This document shows positions 23,213-35,508 of a DNA stretch of 64,000 nucleotides, one piece after another. Under the pieces are notes generated by a model, which had not been told where the DNA came from, searched no databases, and saw nothing but the letters and a program-made list of their open reading frames with translations. This DNA is from Ditylenchus dipsaci (Eukaryota; Nematoda; Chromadorea; Rhabditida; Anguinidae). Made by a program: the position numbers and the translations under genes. The stretch lies in assembly GCA_004194705.1 (NCBI GenBank), contig SADC01000354.1:1-64000 (forward strand). Direction: 5' to 3'. How positions within the stretch are numbered: the stretch's first letter is position 1; each line of letters opens with the position of its first letter.

Positions 23213-26200
23213 TTACTGTTTCCCAAACAATGGTTTAGTAGACTGGAACAGAGTGCCCCCAGCATTGTGCATTTGGGTCTGAAAGTTGGAAGTTGGCTGT
23301 TGAAATCTCTGTTGCTGTTGTTGCTGAGTCGCCTGACCAGTTCCGAACAGCGAGGAGGTGGAGGCTGGCGCAAAGTTGCTGAGGGTGGGAGTGGAAAATG
23401 GTTTGTTGCCACCAAAAACAGTGGTCGAAGCTGAGGCAGGTGGTTGTTGCAGTTTGAATGCCTGCTGTTGACTCACTCCTCCAAATGGCTGAGTCTGCCC
23501 AGCTGGTTGGCCAAATGTAGCTGGAGGGGCTGTTCCGAACATGGTTGGTTTGCCGAAAACTGTGGATTGCTGCGTATTAGCTGCTCCAAAGCTGCTAGCT
23601 GGATTGCTGAATGCAAATGGAGTGGTGGATGAGCCCATACCTAGAAAGATAATTGAGATCTGGAGACGTTTTATGGTAGACTGAGTGGATGGTATACCAG
23701 AAGCAGCATTGCCTAGAGAAGGGTGCTTGGTGGATGGACCAAAGAAGAGAGAACCACCAGTTCCTGCACCACCACCAGCAGTGCTTGTGTTAGTATTGAC
23801 GAGTGGAGCATTAAAATTAGACATACCACCACCAATACCGATTCCCGTTCCAGAAGTAAAAGAAGGAGCACCGAATGTTGGGGCTACAATGAATGAAAAT
23901 GTTAGTGATGTTAGCAAAATCAAATGTTTAAGGGCATTACTCCGCTCACTAATATCAATTTTTTTTTCAAAGGCTATAAAAATGTAAAAGTCAGGAAAAA
24001 GTTGCTTCGAGTGGGAACAGAACCCCGACCAACTTCCAACTTCCACCGGCTGCTGGTCTACCATTAAGTTACCGAGACCACCTTTCAACAGCCGTTTTTT
24101 TATTATTTATTCATGGAAATTAAAAATACCCAATTAACTCTCCGACCAATGAACCGGTGATATAGGTGGTATCCAAGTGCAACAAAAGGACTCCCACCCA
24201 TTGGGAGATTGAAACATATGGGAGATTCACACAAAATCCATTCAATAAAAGGACGTTCAAATAACGTCGCTTTCAAGCATCGGTATTTTCACGCAAAAGC
24301 GATTCAACAAGAGGACGTTCAAAGAACGTCTTTTTCAAACAAAGCGACATTCAAAAGGTAAACACCCAGGTGGATTCGAACCAGCGACCACTACATCATC
24401 CCCTAGAATCGCTCAGAACCCCATCCAGAATGGCCAAAGCCCAAAATAACTGGTTTTAGGAGGTTTCTCAAAGGGGGGGGGTAAACTTTTTGCGAAAAAT
24501 CGGTTGAGCGCATCAGATTCCCGGTCAGATAAGCTTAATCGCTCAAAATTCCTCACCATCCATTCTAAACCACCTCAAATTACACACAAACCACATGAAT
24601 TCGAGCGATTTACCCCACCTGACTGGATATCTGATCCGCTCAATCGATTTTTCGCAAAATGTTTACCCCCTTTAAAAAAACCCCCTAAAAACCAGTTTTT
24701 TCTGGCTTTTGGCCATTCTGGATGGGGTTCTGACCGACCATAAGCGCTGATGGTTGCTGGTTCGAATCCACCTGGGTGCATACCTCTTTTTTACCATAAT
24801 TTTGAAAGTTTGCGTGTTTTAGTGCTTCACAGACTCACCACCGTAGTTGCTGTTCGAATCCCTCTGGTAGCGAACAGTCCCGCGTAGAGTACCTCGATCT
24901 TTTAGGCGTTAAGGGTGCTTTTAGATGGTTCGGGCTGGAAAGGTAGTGTTTTCGAATGGAATTTGCGTAAAATCTCTGTTTGTGTGAAAACGACGTTATT
25001 TGAAATTCCTTATTTGTTGAACGGATTTTGTGTGAATCTCCCATTATTTGAATAGTCTTCGTGTGAGTCTGCCACATGTTTGAATCTCCCAATTGTTGAG
25101 AATCCTTTTGTTGCAGGTGGATACCACCGTGATATATGTTTGAAATAACCTATTGAAATGACTAATCGGTATACCACCGATTAGATACAAAAACTGATCG
25201 GATACTCAGACGATTGGATAGATTGCAGATTGGATGCACTAAATTACTGTATTTAACCTAAAGGTGGGATTACACACGATAAAACCTCTTTTTTACTTGA
25301 AAAAAAATCATCTTGATTGTTATCATCCTTACCAAGAATCTATATAAGCACCTATTTTTGCCCTACCAGGGAGTTTTTGGATAACAATAGTATACTTTAG
25401 GCTTAGGCGCAGGGTAGGCCAGCGTACGTTAGGACGGGCTCAAACGTGTTTTTGAACTACAAAAAAGTTTGTAAAACATGTTTGAGTCCGTTCTGATGCA
25501 GAGTTGGCTTAGTTGCCTAAGCTTGAATCATAAAAATGTGAAATATCGAGAACTAGGGGCAACAGGCTTTTAGATGGTTCGGGCCTATCGGCGCCACTAT
25601 CATATTTTAAAATTACATAAATAATAATCGATCACATACCCTTACTTGGCTACCCTTTTTCTGGTTAACCGTCTTCTTGGCTACTCTCCTCCTGGATAAC
25701 TCTCTCCTGGCTTTCCTTCTACTGGGTAGCCCCTCCTGGGTAACTTGTCCCTATATACCCTCCTCCTGGATGCCCTCATTCTTGGTACTCCACTCCTGCC
25801 TACCCTCTTCCTGGTTACCGTCCTCTTGGACACCTTCCTACTGGCTACCCTCTATTTGGGTATCCGCTCCTGCCTACCCTGCTCCTGGCTAACTTCCTCC
25901 TGTGTATCTCTCTCCTGCTTCCCACCTACTGAGTAGCACCCTCATTGCCACCCTCTTCCTAGATAACCCTTTCCGGGCTCGAGCATTGAAATCCAACAAA
26001 ATCCAGGCTAAATCCACCACTTCTAACTTGGAGGGACTTAAAACCTTTTATTGGAGCCTACTCAATTCTATAACTTCGTGCTAAAAGGAAAGCTGAAATC
26101 TTGAACTTTAGGGTCCGGAAAGATATTTGGCATCAGTTCACAAAATTTAGCAGAAAATTAGGCTTGAACACGAAAATCAACCCAAAATCCAGGCTAAAAT

Positions 26201-29200
26201 CCACCATTTCCGATTTGGAGGGACTCAAAAACTTTTTTGGAGCCACCTCAATTTCACGGTTTTGTGCTTAAAAGAGCATGCCCGTGCGTTTCAAAAAGTT
26301 GAGGCGGGGTGGGGGGGGGGGGGTTGGTTAGGTACCAGCGATTTTTTTTGAACCATTCCATTTTTCACTAGTTTCGCGTTCGATCTAATATTGATGACCT
26401 TATTTTACTTTTAAAAGTTAGACAGAAGACTTAAAAAATCTAGATGAAAGCGCATGAAAAAATTTAGCAAGAAAGAAAAAACTTATTGGTCCCCGCCTTT
26501 TCTCCGTGTAACGCACGAGCATGCTCCTTTAAAAGATAGCTAAGGTTTTAAATTTTAGGGTTCCGGAAAGATATTCGGGATAAGTTCACAAAAATTGGCA
26601 GAAAATCCAACTTGAACACGAAATCCACCTAAAATCCAGGCTGGAATCCACCATCTCCGATTCGGAGGGACTTTAAAACTTTTTTTCGGAGCCTACTCAA
26701 TTTTCGTGTTTTGTACTTAAAAGATAGCTAAGATATTAAATTTAGGGTTCCGGAACGATATCCGGGATAAGTTCACAAAAATTGGCAGAAAATCAAACTT
26801 GAACACAAAAGTGGCGACCCACCCAAAAAAATACACCAACTGGTGTATTTAATTGTCAATATATCCAATCCGTTTTTTGTATATAATCGTAAGGCAGTCG
26901 AAAAACATGGAAAAACTCAATGGAAACAGTCGACCAAACACTCAAATTTTATAGTCCTTTAATTGGATTCTGGAACCTTAGACATAACCAAAATTTACCA
27001 TTTGGTTGAGCAACTGCCTGCTTAGGCATGAATTGACTCATGGACAGGATAGCACTTTGCGAGGGGAAGGCGTCCATGCCTGAGAGAAAAACAAGTTCCA
27101 TTATTGAAATAAAATATCAAAAAATTTATACCTTTTAGGTTGGAGAAGACATCTATAACCTTTCTGTCCCTATTTGTCTGCTTTTGAAATGGATCACTGG
27201 CATATCGGCCATAGATTTTGCGCCGCTGTTCTAGATAGTTGTCTTTCAGTTTCTGTAAGGACGGATATTAGCTTTGAGAATCTCTATATAGTATTTGGAC
27301 TGACTCCGTCACACTTTTGTGTGATCCCCTTGCACCAGTTATAACTTTTTTTCTGGGAAATATTTTATTAGGCGAGTTGGTACTCATTCGAAAGCTCTTT
27401 CAACAGCGGAGGACCTTTAAAATTCAGATTTTAAAATTGCTGCGAAAAAAATTTGAGTTTTTGCCGCTTGCAGTTGAAAATCAGTGGTAAAAACTTCCTT
27501 TTTGAGTTTTTTGACGTCGAAGGTCAAAAATGGACCATGAATGAGGAAACCACTTTTGCTGCTAACTTAACCGTGCTTCCCAAGATGTCAGCTTTCTTTT
27601 GAAAAAAGGACGTCACAAAACTCGAAATCTAACAAGGGCATCTACCTCTTTTTCGTGTTCCTCCATCGTGTTTGTACCTATTATTAGTTGTAATCTATTT
27701 CAAGGTTTCCAGAAAGATATCCGACATATTTTTGCAAAAGCTGGCCGAAAATTGGTTTTCCCAAATCCAGGTTGAAGTCCATCATTTCCAATTTAGAGGG
27801 ACTTGAAAACTTTTTTACAGCTACCTCAATTTTACAACTTTGTGCCTAAAAGAGCTAATGAGTTACAATTGATGTTTCCGTGAAGATATCAGTGACGAAA
27901 AAATAAGAAAATTGAATAAAATGGGTTTTAAATACGAAAATTCGTAATTTAGCGTCACAGACAGAATCAGTCCAAATACTATATAGAGATTATATCCCAT
28001 AGGACACTATTAGGGTAGTTTTCCATTCTAAGCACAAGTTCAAGTAAAAATATTTTAGGCAGTACTTTTTGAACTTTCGAAACCTCTATCTTTATAAAGT
28101 ATAGCCAATAGAGTGGCTAGGAGTGCCAGAAGGGTGAGTGTTGGGGCCAGGAGACTGTCTAGGTGTGTCAGTAAAGTAGGTAGGCTTGCCAATAGGGTGG
28201 GTAGAAGTGTCAGGCGAATAAATAGGAGTGCCGGTAGGGTTGTATGTGTGCCATTAGAAAAGGTAGTGGTACCTGAAAAATAGGTAGGATGGCCAGTAGA
28301 GTGGGTATGGGTGCCAGGAGGGTGGGCAGGCCTGCCAGGAGGGTGCGTAAGGGTGCCAAGAGGGTGGTTAGTGGTGCAAGTAGAGAGAGAGTAGGGGTGC
28401 CAAGGGAGTGGAGAGTTGAAGGAATTAATCAATTATAGTAGGAGAGTGTTTAGGCAGGGTATCTTTGTCGCACCGCAGCATCCCCCATTTTAGGTGAGTG
28501 CCTCAGACAACAGGTAAGTTCAACCACTTCGAGGGAACCTCAACCATTAGGTAAATACCCTAACTAGCTCATGAATACCCTCACTACTCGGATTGTAACC
28601 CAACCACCTAAAGGGCATCAACCCTCTCGAGGGTATCTCAGCATTTGAAGAGCACCCCAACTACGTGGAAGGTATTTCAACCACATAAATGGTAACCGAT
28701 CTAACCGTAAGGTACCTTTTCGAATGTCTCTGTAGCATAAATTGTTTTCGTGGGTGTCATGACAATTGACATAATGCTTTTGTGAGATGGCGCCAGTCAA
28801 CCTAGTAGAAAAACATTAGGCCGCTGTGTCGTTTACGCAAACTCTAGTTTTGTATAGGCTGCCAAAGCCCACCCCTTCCATTAACCCCGCTTCTTGCCTT
28901 TGCTTAGAACAGGAGAGGGCACACCGTGGTTTTTTTTACTGTTTTAAGCGTTCAGTATTTTGTAGTCCGGGATCACGTGTAGTCCGTTACTCCTACCTAC
29001 TCCACACCTAAGCCAAAAAACAACAGAGGACCGAGACAAATTTTAAGAAATGTGTCAACAGCACAAGATCCAAATATTGAAAAACATACCTCAATGTCTT
29101 CATTTACTGAGTAGACTTGGTTGGCTACAGTGGCAAAGATTTCGTCGAAACGTTTGATGTGGTCGCACAGGTCTTTTTGAGACACAACGTTTGAACACTG

Positions 29201-32200
29201 AAGTAAGTTTATTATAAAAGTCACTAATTTATACAGAGACTTAACCGACCCCATCATTCTCTTGAACCAAATAGTTGAGAATATTCTCTAACTTGTTTAA
29301 ATTGCTCCGATATTCTTCTAGATTGTGCTCGTGCTGGCCTAAAAACAACTTACAGTTAACTTCTTTGTGTCTGATACAGGGCTCTCATCTCTAAGTTCCG
29401 GCTCAAGTATAGAATCCCCCAAGCAGAGTGCTCGAATGGAGGAGATAACCTTATATTCGTGTTTCTCGACCCCGATTTTATGTGAAAGCCGGCTGTTTTT
29501 TTTGATTCTGAGAAAAAAATTCGAACCACAGGGGGTATCATGGTTTTTAATCAAAATTTGAAAAATTTAAATTGGCGCCTTTTGAATTTTAAAGGGGTTA
29601 AGGGCTGTATTGGGAGGGGAAGGGAATAAAAGGGGCCACTAATCACACAGGGCCCACTAACAAGAAGATGTTGAACATAGTTTTGAATACTGGGGCCTAC
29701 CGCATAAATAAACTCTGGTATGCATGCTTTTTCATGCATCCAGAGTCACTTTCGAGTGATTTGTGTCTGAGGTATGTGGGTGTGCGCATCTCAACTCCAA
29801 GCCTCCTGCGCCCCGAAGGGTGGGCAGGGGGCTTGGGCGTTAGAGATGCGCGCACTCATTTATCTTAGACATGGTTCCGAGAAGCCCTCTTGATCAAAAA
29901 AATGCGTATAGAGTCTCTTTTGCCACGGCCCAGTTCAAAAACATGGTGAGGCAGTCGAAGAATACATATATTTACTTTTCTATTGTTCTGCCATAAAAGT
30001 GGCCCCCTTTCATTCCCTTCCCCTCCCAATACACCCCTTAATCGCTTTAAAATTCAAAAGGCGCCAATTTAAATTTTTCAAATTTGACTAAAAAACCATG
30101 ATACCCCCCTGTGGTTCGAAATTTTTTTTTTCAGAATCAAAAAAACACGGTACGTGACATTTTGATGCCGCGCCGTTTTGATGCCGCGGACATTTCGATG
30201 CCGACCGTTTTGATGCCGGCCATTTTGATGCCGCTCATTTTGATGCCGGACAATTTGATGCCGCATCTAATTGATACTATTCATAAGAATACAAGTATTT
30301 TCTCTTGCTTTGTCCCTTTTCTCGATTTCTTCTAATATGTTGGGATCTTTAAGCCTGTTTCCAGCGCGAATGCGATATTTCAGGAATGAAAGTTAAATAC
30401 AAATTATTTTATTGCAATTAGAATCTTGTCCTGAGCATATTTTATTATACCAAACCAGCGATTTACGAATACCATTTTGTTGACGAATACTTTTTTAGTA
30501 CCATCCCTAGGTTGGCTGCTTCGCGTCCAAGACCAGCATGTTTCACATTGCAAATCATAGGAAATAAAATAACAGCTGGAACTACCCAAGTGATGGTATC
30601 CAGGTGCCTCCGAAAAAAATGTTCTCATCTATCTCTTCACACGTCTAATATACTACGTCTAAGATTACACTACCTGCATACTAACACCTGAATACAACCA
30701 CCTGGGTACCACTACCTGGGTAGCTAGACACTGCACCACTACCTGGACATTACTACCTGAATAACACTACCTTGGCATTTCTAACTGAGTACCGATGCCA
30801 AGGTGCTACCTTAGTGCTACCACCTGAGGGCCTACACCTAGTTACAATAATCTTTGTACCATTAACTTTGTAGTACAATCTCTGCACCATCTGTATACCC
30901 TAAGGGGCATAAAAAATTTCAGAATTTAGGTCTCTGCAAATTCTGGAATTACCAAATTTAGTTCAGGACACGATTTTAGATAGGGTCAACGATTTTTAAT
31001 TACTTTAGGCCAAATCTAAAATTTTGAATTTTTAGAGGTAAATACTGTTTAGGGCAAGTATCAGGTTTACATTTTACCTAGAGCTGCCCAGAAACTCTTA
31101 GTTGTGGCCAAAGACAGGCAAAAAGTTTTTTTTCTCATGAATAGCACTAATTTGGTGCGGCATCGAATTGTCCGGCATCAAAATGGGCGGCGTCAAAATG
31201 ACCGGCATCAAAATGTCCGCGGCATCAAAACGGCGGGGCATCAAAATGTTCGTGTCCGAAAAACGCGCGGCTTTCTCATGAAATCGGGGTCGAGAACCAC
31301 GAATATGAAGTTATCTCCTCCATCCGATCACTCTGCGTGGGGGGGGGATTCTATACTGCAACCATTTAGTCATTTTTCGTCAAAAAGTGTCATTAAGATT
31401 ATTGAGTCATTAAGATTCGATCAACAAAAATAAATATTGACGCCACCCTGACCCTACGTGCACAATGATCCGTTTTTCGTCCGCGTCCGCACTTAAAAGC
31501 ACAGTATAGAAAAAGCAATGAAATTTGTATCCGTATAGGCATTTAAGTAGTCCGCAATGCGGATCGCAGTGCGGACTAGATTTCGAACAACATTAAATGC
31601 ATATACGAAATATATTTGGCGCTTGTAGCGAATATCCCCCCCCCCAAGAATCCGACCTTTTAAAATTGCTGTAACTACCCTTTCAAACAACAAGTTTAGG
31701 CTTAGCCTTAGGCTTGGGGGTAGGCCAGCGTACAGAAGTTGTGCCTAATAAAGAATTTACGCATATTTTCCGGCGTCTGGGACATAAATTTTGGTACTTT
31801 TTACTCAAGTAAAAAAGGTGAAAATCGTTGGGAGGGGGGGGGGTGTTCGATACTAGGGTCATAGATTTCATTGCTTTTTCTATACTGTGCTTTAAAGTGC
31901 GGATGAAAAACGTATCATTGTGTAGGGGGCATGGAGGTTAATCGCCACTTCACAGAAGAACATTATGGCGGGATATTCATAAAAAAGGATCTCTTTGTGA
32001 CCAACAAAAGAAAGTAATGGATTACTTTAATTACTATGGGGTAAGTTAACTTTATCTGGTATGTAGGTATTTTTTTATTTAGATTCTTCACGCTGAATGT
32101 CAACTTTTATAATGTTAACTTTGTTTTTACACGGCAAGGCCTACTGCGCACAATATGGACGTTGGATAGAGCAGCATGTGCTGAACACGATGGTGCGGGT

Positions 32201-35200
32201 TTTTTTTTTCGCTTTAATTATTGATTCTGATCCTTCACTTCTAATCTTTATTTTCCTTGTGAGAATTAAAGAAGTTTGATAATACAGTCGACGCTCGATA
32301 CAACGAACTCCTGGGGACCAGCCACAGGGTACGTTATATCGAGCGTTCGTTATATCGAGTGGCAACTTTAGTCTTTTCACTTTATTGCTGGCCAAATAAA
32401 CAAAAAAGATCGGTTCGTTATATCGAGAGTTCGTTGTATCGGAGGGCTGGTTATATACGAACTACTACCATGGGTCCCGAATCACCAGCGTGGGTCCCGA
32501 ACCGCCAGCGGGTACCCAACCATGAGTATACATCGAACCATCAGCGTGGGTCGCGAACAACAAGCATGGGTCAAGAACCACGTTGATTCACCACGTAGGT
32601 TGATCTGAACCACCAGCATGATTCCTCAACAACCAGTTTGGGGTCCCAAACACCAGCGCGAGTCCCCAACCACCAGCGTGGGTCTCCGAAGGCAAACCCT
32701 CTGTGGTTTTAGCTAATCTGTGACAAAATGAGGAAATCTGTGTCAAAAAAGTGAATCTGTGACATTTGAAATCTGTGACAGAAAAAAGTGAATTTGTGAG
32801 AAGAAAAAGTTTGCCCCTTTTGGGACCGGCGCCTTTTGTCCTAGGGAGCCTTTTAGGCGAAACTCACCTATGTTATTATCATTTGAAAGCTTATGTTTTA
32901 GGGGTCATTTTGGTATATCATGAACGTAGATGTAGTATGAAAATCATGGAGCACCACTTGAAAACCTGTAGTTATCCAGATGGATTTGACCATTCACAAT
33001 TTGTTACTTTCTGAACCCTTTTCACCTATTTGGTCAATAATTGAAGCGAAAAAGAAGAACCTGCACCATCTTGTTCAGCACATGCTGCTCTATCCAACTT
33101 CCATGTTGGTCGCACTAGGCTCAAAGTGCTTCTCGACTTTGGAGGCCTTGCCGTGCTAGGGCAGAACCAATAAAAAATAACAACAGAAATAAATTAACAT
33201 GTAGCTGGACAATCGTGGTCATGAGACTCAATCAGGTAGGCAAAATAAATCCTGCTTGACACCTATGGCGGTTAACTATCTCTAAAAGATTACAGGGTAA
33301 ACCAACAAAAAAACCCTAAATTTGACGGCACCGTTAGGCCTATTTTTATAATTATTTTTTGCCAATGATGTGTCATTTTGTAGCGCTGACAATTCTCTAG
33401 CGAATAAAATATCAACATTTTATAATCGCAGAAAAATTTATTTATAATTTAACAGCACAAAAACGTGAAACCCATGTGCAAATTGCGCAAATTCAGATTG
33501 CGCAAAGTTCAAATTGCGCAAATGCAAATGCGAAATTGCAAAAAAAATCTTAAAACCAGCATGTCGGATTGTTACAGATAACAAAAAACGCAAGTAAAAA
33601 TAGCACCACGGTTTGATTGAAAATTTATGGTCTAACATTATCCCTAGCAATGTTAAGCCTTATCAAGAATTTGGCGCAATTTGCATTTGCGCAATTCGAT
33701 TTTGGCGCGATTCGCATTCGCGCAATTGAACTTTGCGCAATCTGAATTTGCGCAATTTGAAATCGCGCAATCGCTCGCTGCGCTTCAAAGGACATGGTTT
33801 TTGCGCGCAGAGACATACGCAAAATTTGAGTTGGCGGGGGATACTTCTCTTTCGTCTCGCACTTTACTCTTTCGAGTCGTTTGATGTGACTGCAAAGAGT
33901 ACAGTGCGAGACCAAAGAGAAGTGCCCCCCGCCAATTCAAATTTTGCACATGCCGCTGCGCGCAAAATCATGGTCCTTTAAAGTAATCTGTGGTCAAAAC
34001 GATAATTGATTAAAAGTGTTGTTACAACATCTTAACACTTCGTCGTAACGCGGCTCAACAGCTGCGAAACCCATTTTACAGAAAAAGATTTGAAATAAAA
34101 ATGTTGAGATGTGGTCTTTTGAATATGGTCTTTTGAAAAAAAATCAAAAGTAACCAAATACCGCTTTTTTCCCGATTTTTTCGAATTTCAGTCATTTTTT
34201 AACGTGGTTGTTTTTTTTCAAAAGTTCATTTCTCATCCCTTACATTTTAAAAAAAAATCTGTAAAGTGGGCCTTGTAGTTCTTGAGCTACGCTACAACAA
34301 AGGGTAAGAATTTTGTTACAGCGCTGAAAACTTAATCAAACTTTTGACCAGTGCAAGTGATAAAAAAGATTATCTTAACGTTTTAAATGACTTCACAAAT
34401 GCTAAGAGCCAAATGCTGACCTTTTAGAAAAAACAAGTAAGGTTCATACACCAGTCGAAAGAAGAATAAAGGGGCTACAAATCATGTGCTTGGAATATCA
34501 TTAAGGAAAAAATTTGACATTAAAAGTTTACCGTATAAACTCAGTTACTTCAACGAAAACCGAAAATTCAGCAATTCGAAATCTAGGTAAAGTTTTGTTC
34601 TGATTATTATTAATAATATTTTTTCAGTTTTCAATGTTAATACCAGTTAATACAATGTTAATACTACTATTCGACTATATCACAAAATGACATATCATTG
34701 ACAAGAAAGTCATAATTGAAACTGGCCTAACGGCGCTGTCAAGTTTCAAGGTTTTTTTATTGGTTCACCCTGTAAATAAAACCATATACCTGCAATATCG
34801 TGCATATATTCCATAGCTTGCATCCGACCATATTGTGGATTCTTAGTCAGCATTTCATGTCTGCGAGACACTTGTGCAGCCATCTCCCATCTTTGACCAC
34901 TTTTCAGCAAGAGCTTAATTTGTTTGCTATATTAATGAAATAAGAGAGCGCAAAAACGTACAGCTGATTTTTAGCCTTTCCTGGTTGACCCGACTTTTCT
35001 GCTCATTAAGAAGGCGAGTGGTCTTGAAGATATCCTCATCCAGCTTATGTAACTGCTCTTCGGAAGCATTGATGGCAAACTCTTCAGAGTATGCTTTGTT
35101 TTCAAGCAGAGTTTTTCTAAAGTATGCTTCTGACCGATTAACTACCACATTCATGCCCCAATTATCATGTCCTAATCTCATCCTTACAGATAAGTTCATT

Positions 35201-35470
35201 ATTGCCCAATACAGGGTGTAAAGTCATTTCAGCCAAAGTTAGAAGTAGTTTCGGGGTAGAGCTGTCTCCTTGCTCAATTTCTCTAATTAGGTTATTCGTT
35301 TGGCGATGCAGCGAAAATCTTGAAACCGGGCCATTTTTCTGGTCATGACCGAGTATCTCGTTTCTTGGCTTGGATATCTCTCGATTCCCTCGTATGCAAC
35401 ACTTTCAAAGATTAATACTCCAAAGGCCGAGAAGCACTTTCACGCGATTTACTCGGCATTTAACTCAGAA
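23213..35470 (-). CDS. NUP58: Nucleoporin NUP58/NUP45
   Basis: FG-repeat subunit of the central NUP62-NUP54-NUP58 channel complex. Minus-strand exons: about 35440-34940 (coiled coil: SEAYFRKTLLENKAYSEEF, EEQLHKLDEDIFKTTRLL), 34926-34790 (GQRWEMAAQVSRRHEML, ending AMEYMHDIA), 29338-29250 (HNLEEYRSNLNKLENILNYL), 29197-29090 (FDEIFATVANQVYSVNEDIE), 27252-27132 (KLKDNYLEQRRKIYGRYASD then PFQ), 27079-26999, 23883-23698 and 23640-23213 (FG/GLFG-like repeats, Q-rich, ending PLFGKQ-stop). The order coiled coil, EYF...QYRQQIEELENHL-like helix, LK.QYL.YRR, then C-terminal FG tail is that of NUP58. Exon junctions 34790/29338, 29090/27252, 27132/27079, 26999/23883 and 23698/23640 keep frame. A frame break lies near 35180. 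The N-terminal FG part was not found. Introns of 5.4 kb, 1.8 kb and 3.1 kb are packed with elements. Confidence 0.88.
24165..25128. mobile_element. Tandem-arm element, ends GGTGGTATCC, in a NUP58 intron
   Basis: 964 bp. Ends GGTGGTATCCAAGTGCAACA / TTGTTGCAGGTGGATACCACC-type inverse, with perfect 8-bp TSD GTGATATA (24157-24164 and 25129-25136). Arms contain repeats of GGGAGATTCACACAAAATCC / GGACGTTCAAATAACGTC. The centre (24355-24785) is a second inverted pair, each half bearing CTGGTTCGAATCCACCTGGG, a tRNA B-box-like sequence, and AAAGGGGG/TTTTGCGAAAA blocks. Confidence 0.88.
25640..25990 (+). repeat. CTCCTGGNTACCCT minisatellite
   Basis: About 20 diverged ~16-18 bp units of type CTCCTGGCTACCCTC. 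A related minisatellite in the opposite orientation (GGGTGCCAGGAGGGTGGG) lies at 28100-28400 in the same gene. The reading frames here are translated repeat. Confidence 0.75.
25985..26830. repeat. ~185-bp tandem repeat interrupted by a MITE
   Basis: Units contain TCCGGAAAGATAT, GTTCACAAAA, AATCCAGGCT, TCCACCATTTCCGATT, GGAGGGACT and TTTTGGAGCC. Copies start near 25985, 26110, 26560 and 26745, plus an isolated copy at 27690-27860. A MITE with GAGCATGCCCGTGCGTTTC ends and a G-run interrupts at 26275-26540. Confidence 0.7.
27270..28000. mobile_element. Inverted-end element in a NUP58 intron
   Basis: Left AATCTCTATATAGTATTTGG then ACTGACTC, right GAATCAGTCC then AAATACTATATAGAGATT. It starts about 18 nt upstream (in gene sense) of the KLKDNYLEQRR exon. 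Confidence 0.65.
28100..28400 (-). repeat. GGGTGCCAGGAGGGTGGG minisatellite
   Basis: Diverged ~20-bp units, the inverse type of 25640-25990. The 125-codon minus frame here (PPGTLTHPPGRPAHPPG...) is translated repeat. Confidence 0.7.
28490..28720. repeat. CAACCACNTAAANGGTANCC degenerate minisatellite
   Basis: Diverged ~25-bp units in a NUP58 intron. Similar GGTACC-rich minisatellites occur at 30655-30840, 32455-32700, 60500-60660 and 63690-63920. Confidence 0.5.
29395..31370. mobile_element. Inverted-repeat element (ends AGTATAGAATCCCCC) with nested insertions
   Basis: Left arm 29400-29600 (AGTATAGAATCCCCC...GGAGATAACCTTATATTCG...CGAACCACAGGGGGTATCATGG...GGCGCC). The right arm is its inverse, split into 30040-30145 and 31262-31350. 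A MITE of the 4868 family fills 29690-29930, and a GATGCCG tandem-arm element (30146-31256) splits the right arm. The intact left arm serves as the empty-site reference. Confidence 0.8.
30146..31256. mobile_element. Tandem-arm element, unit TTTTGATGCCGNNCA
   Basis: Ends CGGTACGTGACATTTTGATG / inverse of CGGACACGAACATTTTGATG. Left arm six units of CATTTTGATGCCGC/G; right arm the same six in inverted order with matching unit-to-unit variants. Flanks AAAAACAC and AAAAACGC match at 7 of 8. The unsplit paralogue at 29480-29500 lacks the insert, so the boundaries are supported by an empty site. The centre holds a CCACCTGGGTACCACTACC minisatellite (30655-30840). Confidence 0.85.
31620..31868. mobile_element. 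MITE with C-run/G-run ends around a shared core
   Basis: AATATCCCCCCCCC...CAAACAACAAGTTTAGGC...GTAGGCCAGCGTAC...CTGGGACATAA...GGGGGGG...ACTAGGGTC. A close copy at 56863-57085 has intact inverted ends CTACTATAGAATACCCCC / GGGGGATATTCTATAGTAG. Confidence 0.7.
32285..32460. mobile_element. Tc1/pogo-like MITE with ATATCGAG words
   Basis: Starts TACAGTCGACGCTCGATACA and contains repeated CGTTATATCGAGNGTTCG. Followed by a CCAGCGTGGGTCCCGAAC minisatellite to about 32700. The right end is unclear. Confidence 0.55.
33295..34770. mobile_element. Mariner-like element, ends CAGGGTRAACCAA, with two nested MITEs
   Basis: TA-flanked inverted ends CAGGGTAAACCAACAAAAAA...GGCACCGTTAGGCC and GGCCTAACGGCGCTG...TTATTGGTTCACCCTG. 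Inside are a GCGCAATTTGCATTTGCGC inverted pair (33470-33545 / 33670-33780) and a palindromic AAAGGACCAT MITE (33786-33982). The right end stops about 20 nt from the NUP58 exon at 34790. Confidence 0.8.
33786..33982. mobile_element. Palindromic MITE, ends AAAGGACCATGGTTTTTGCG
   Basis: Near-perfect fold-back with CTTCTCTTTCGTCTCGCA and its inverse flanking the centre. Closest relative at 45638-45838. Confidence 0.8.
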
Positions 35471-35508
35471 TTTAACGTTTAAGACGATGGTGCCAGTCCT
35501 TTTCGCTT

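Noticed and set aside
28055..28432. 125-codon Pro/His/Thr-rich minus frame
   Set aside because: Direct translation of a minisatellite.
34927..35199. SPF27/BCAS2-like protein
   Set aside because: The coiled coil first suggested SPF27, but the downstream exons (LEEYRSNLNKLENIL, FATVANQVYSVNEDIE, LKDNYLEQRRK, FG tail) join in frame and fit NUP58 much better.
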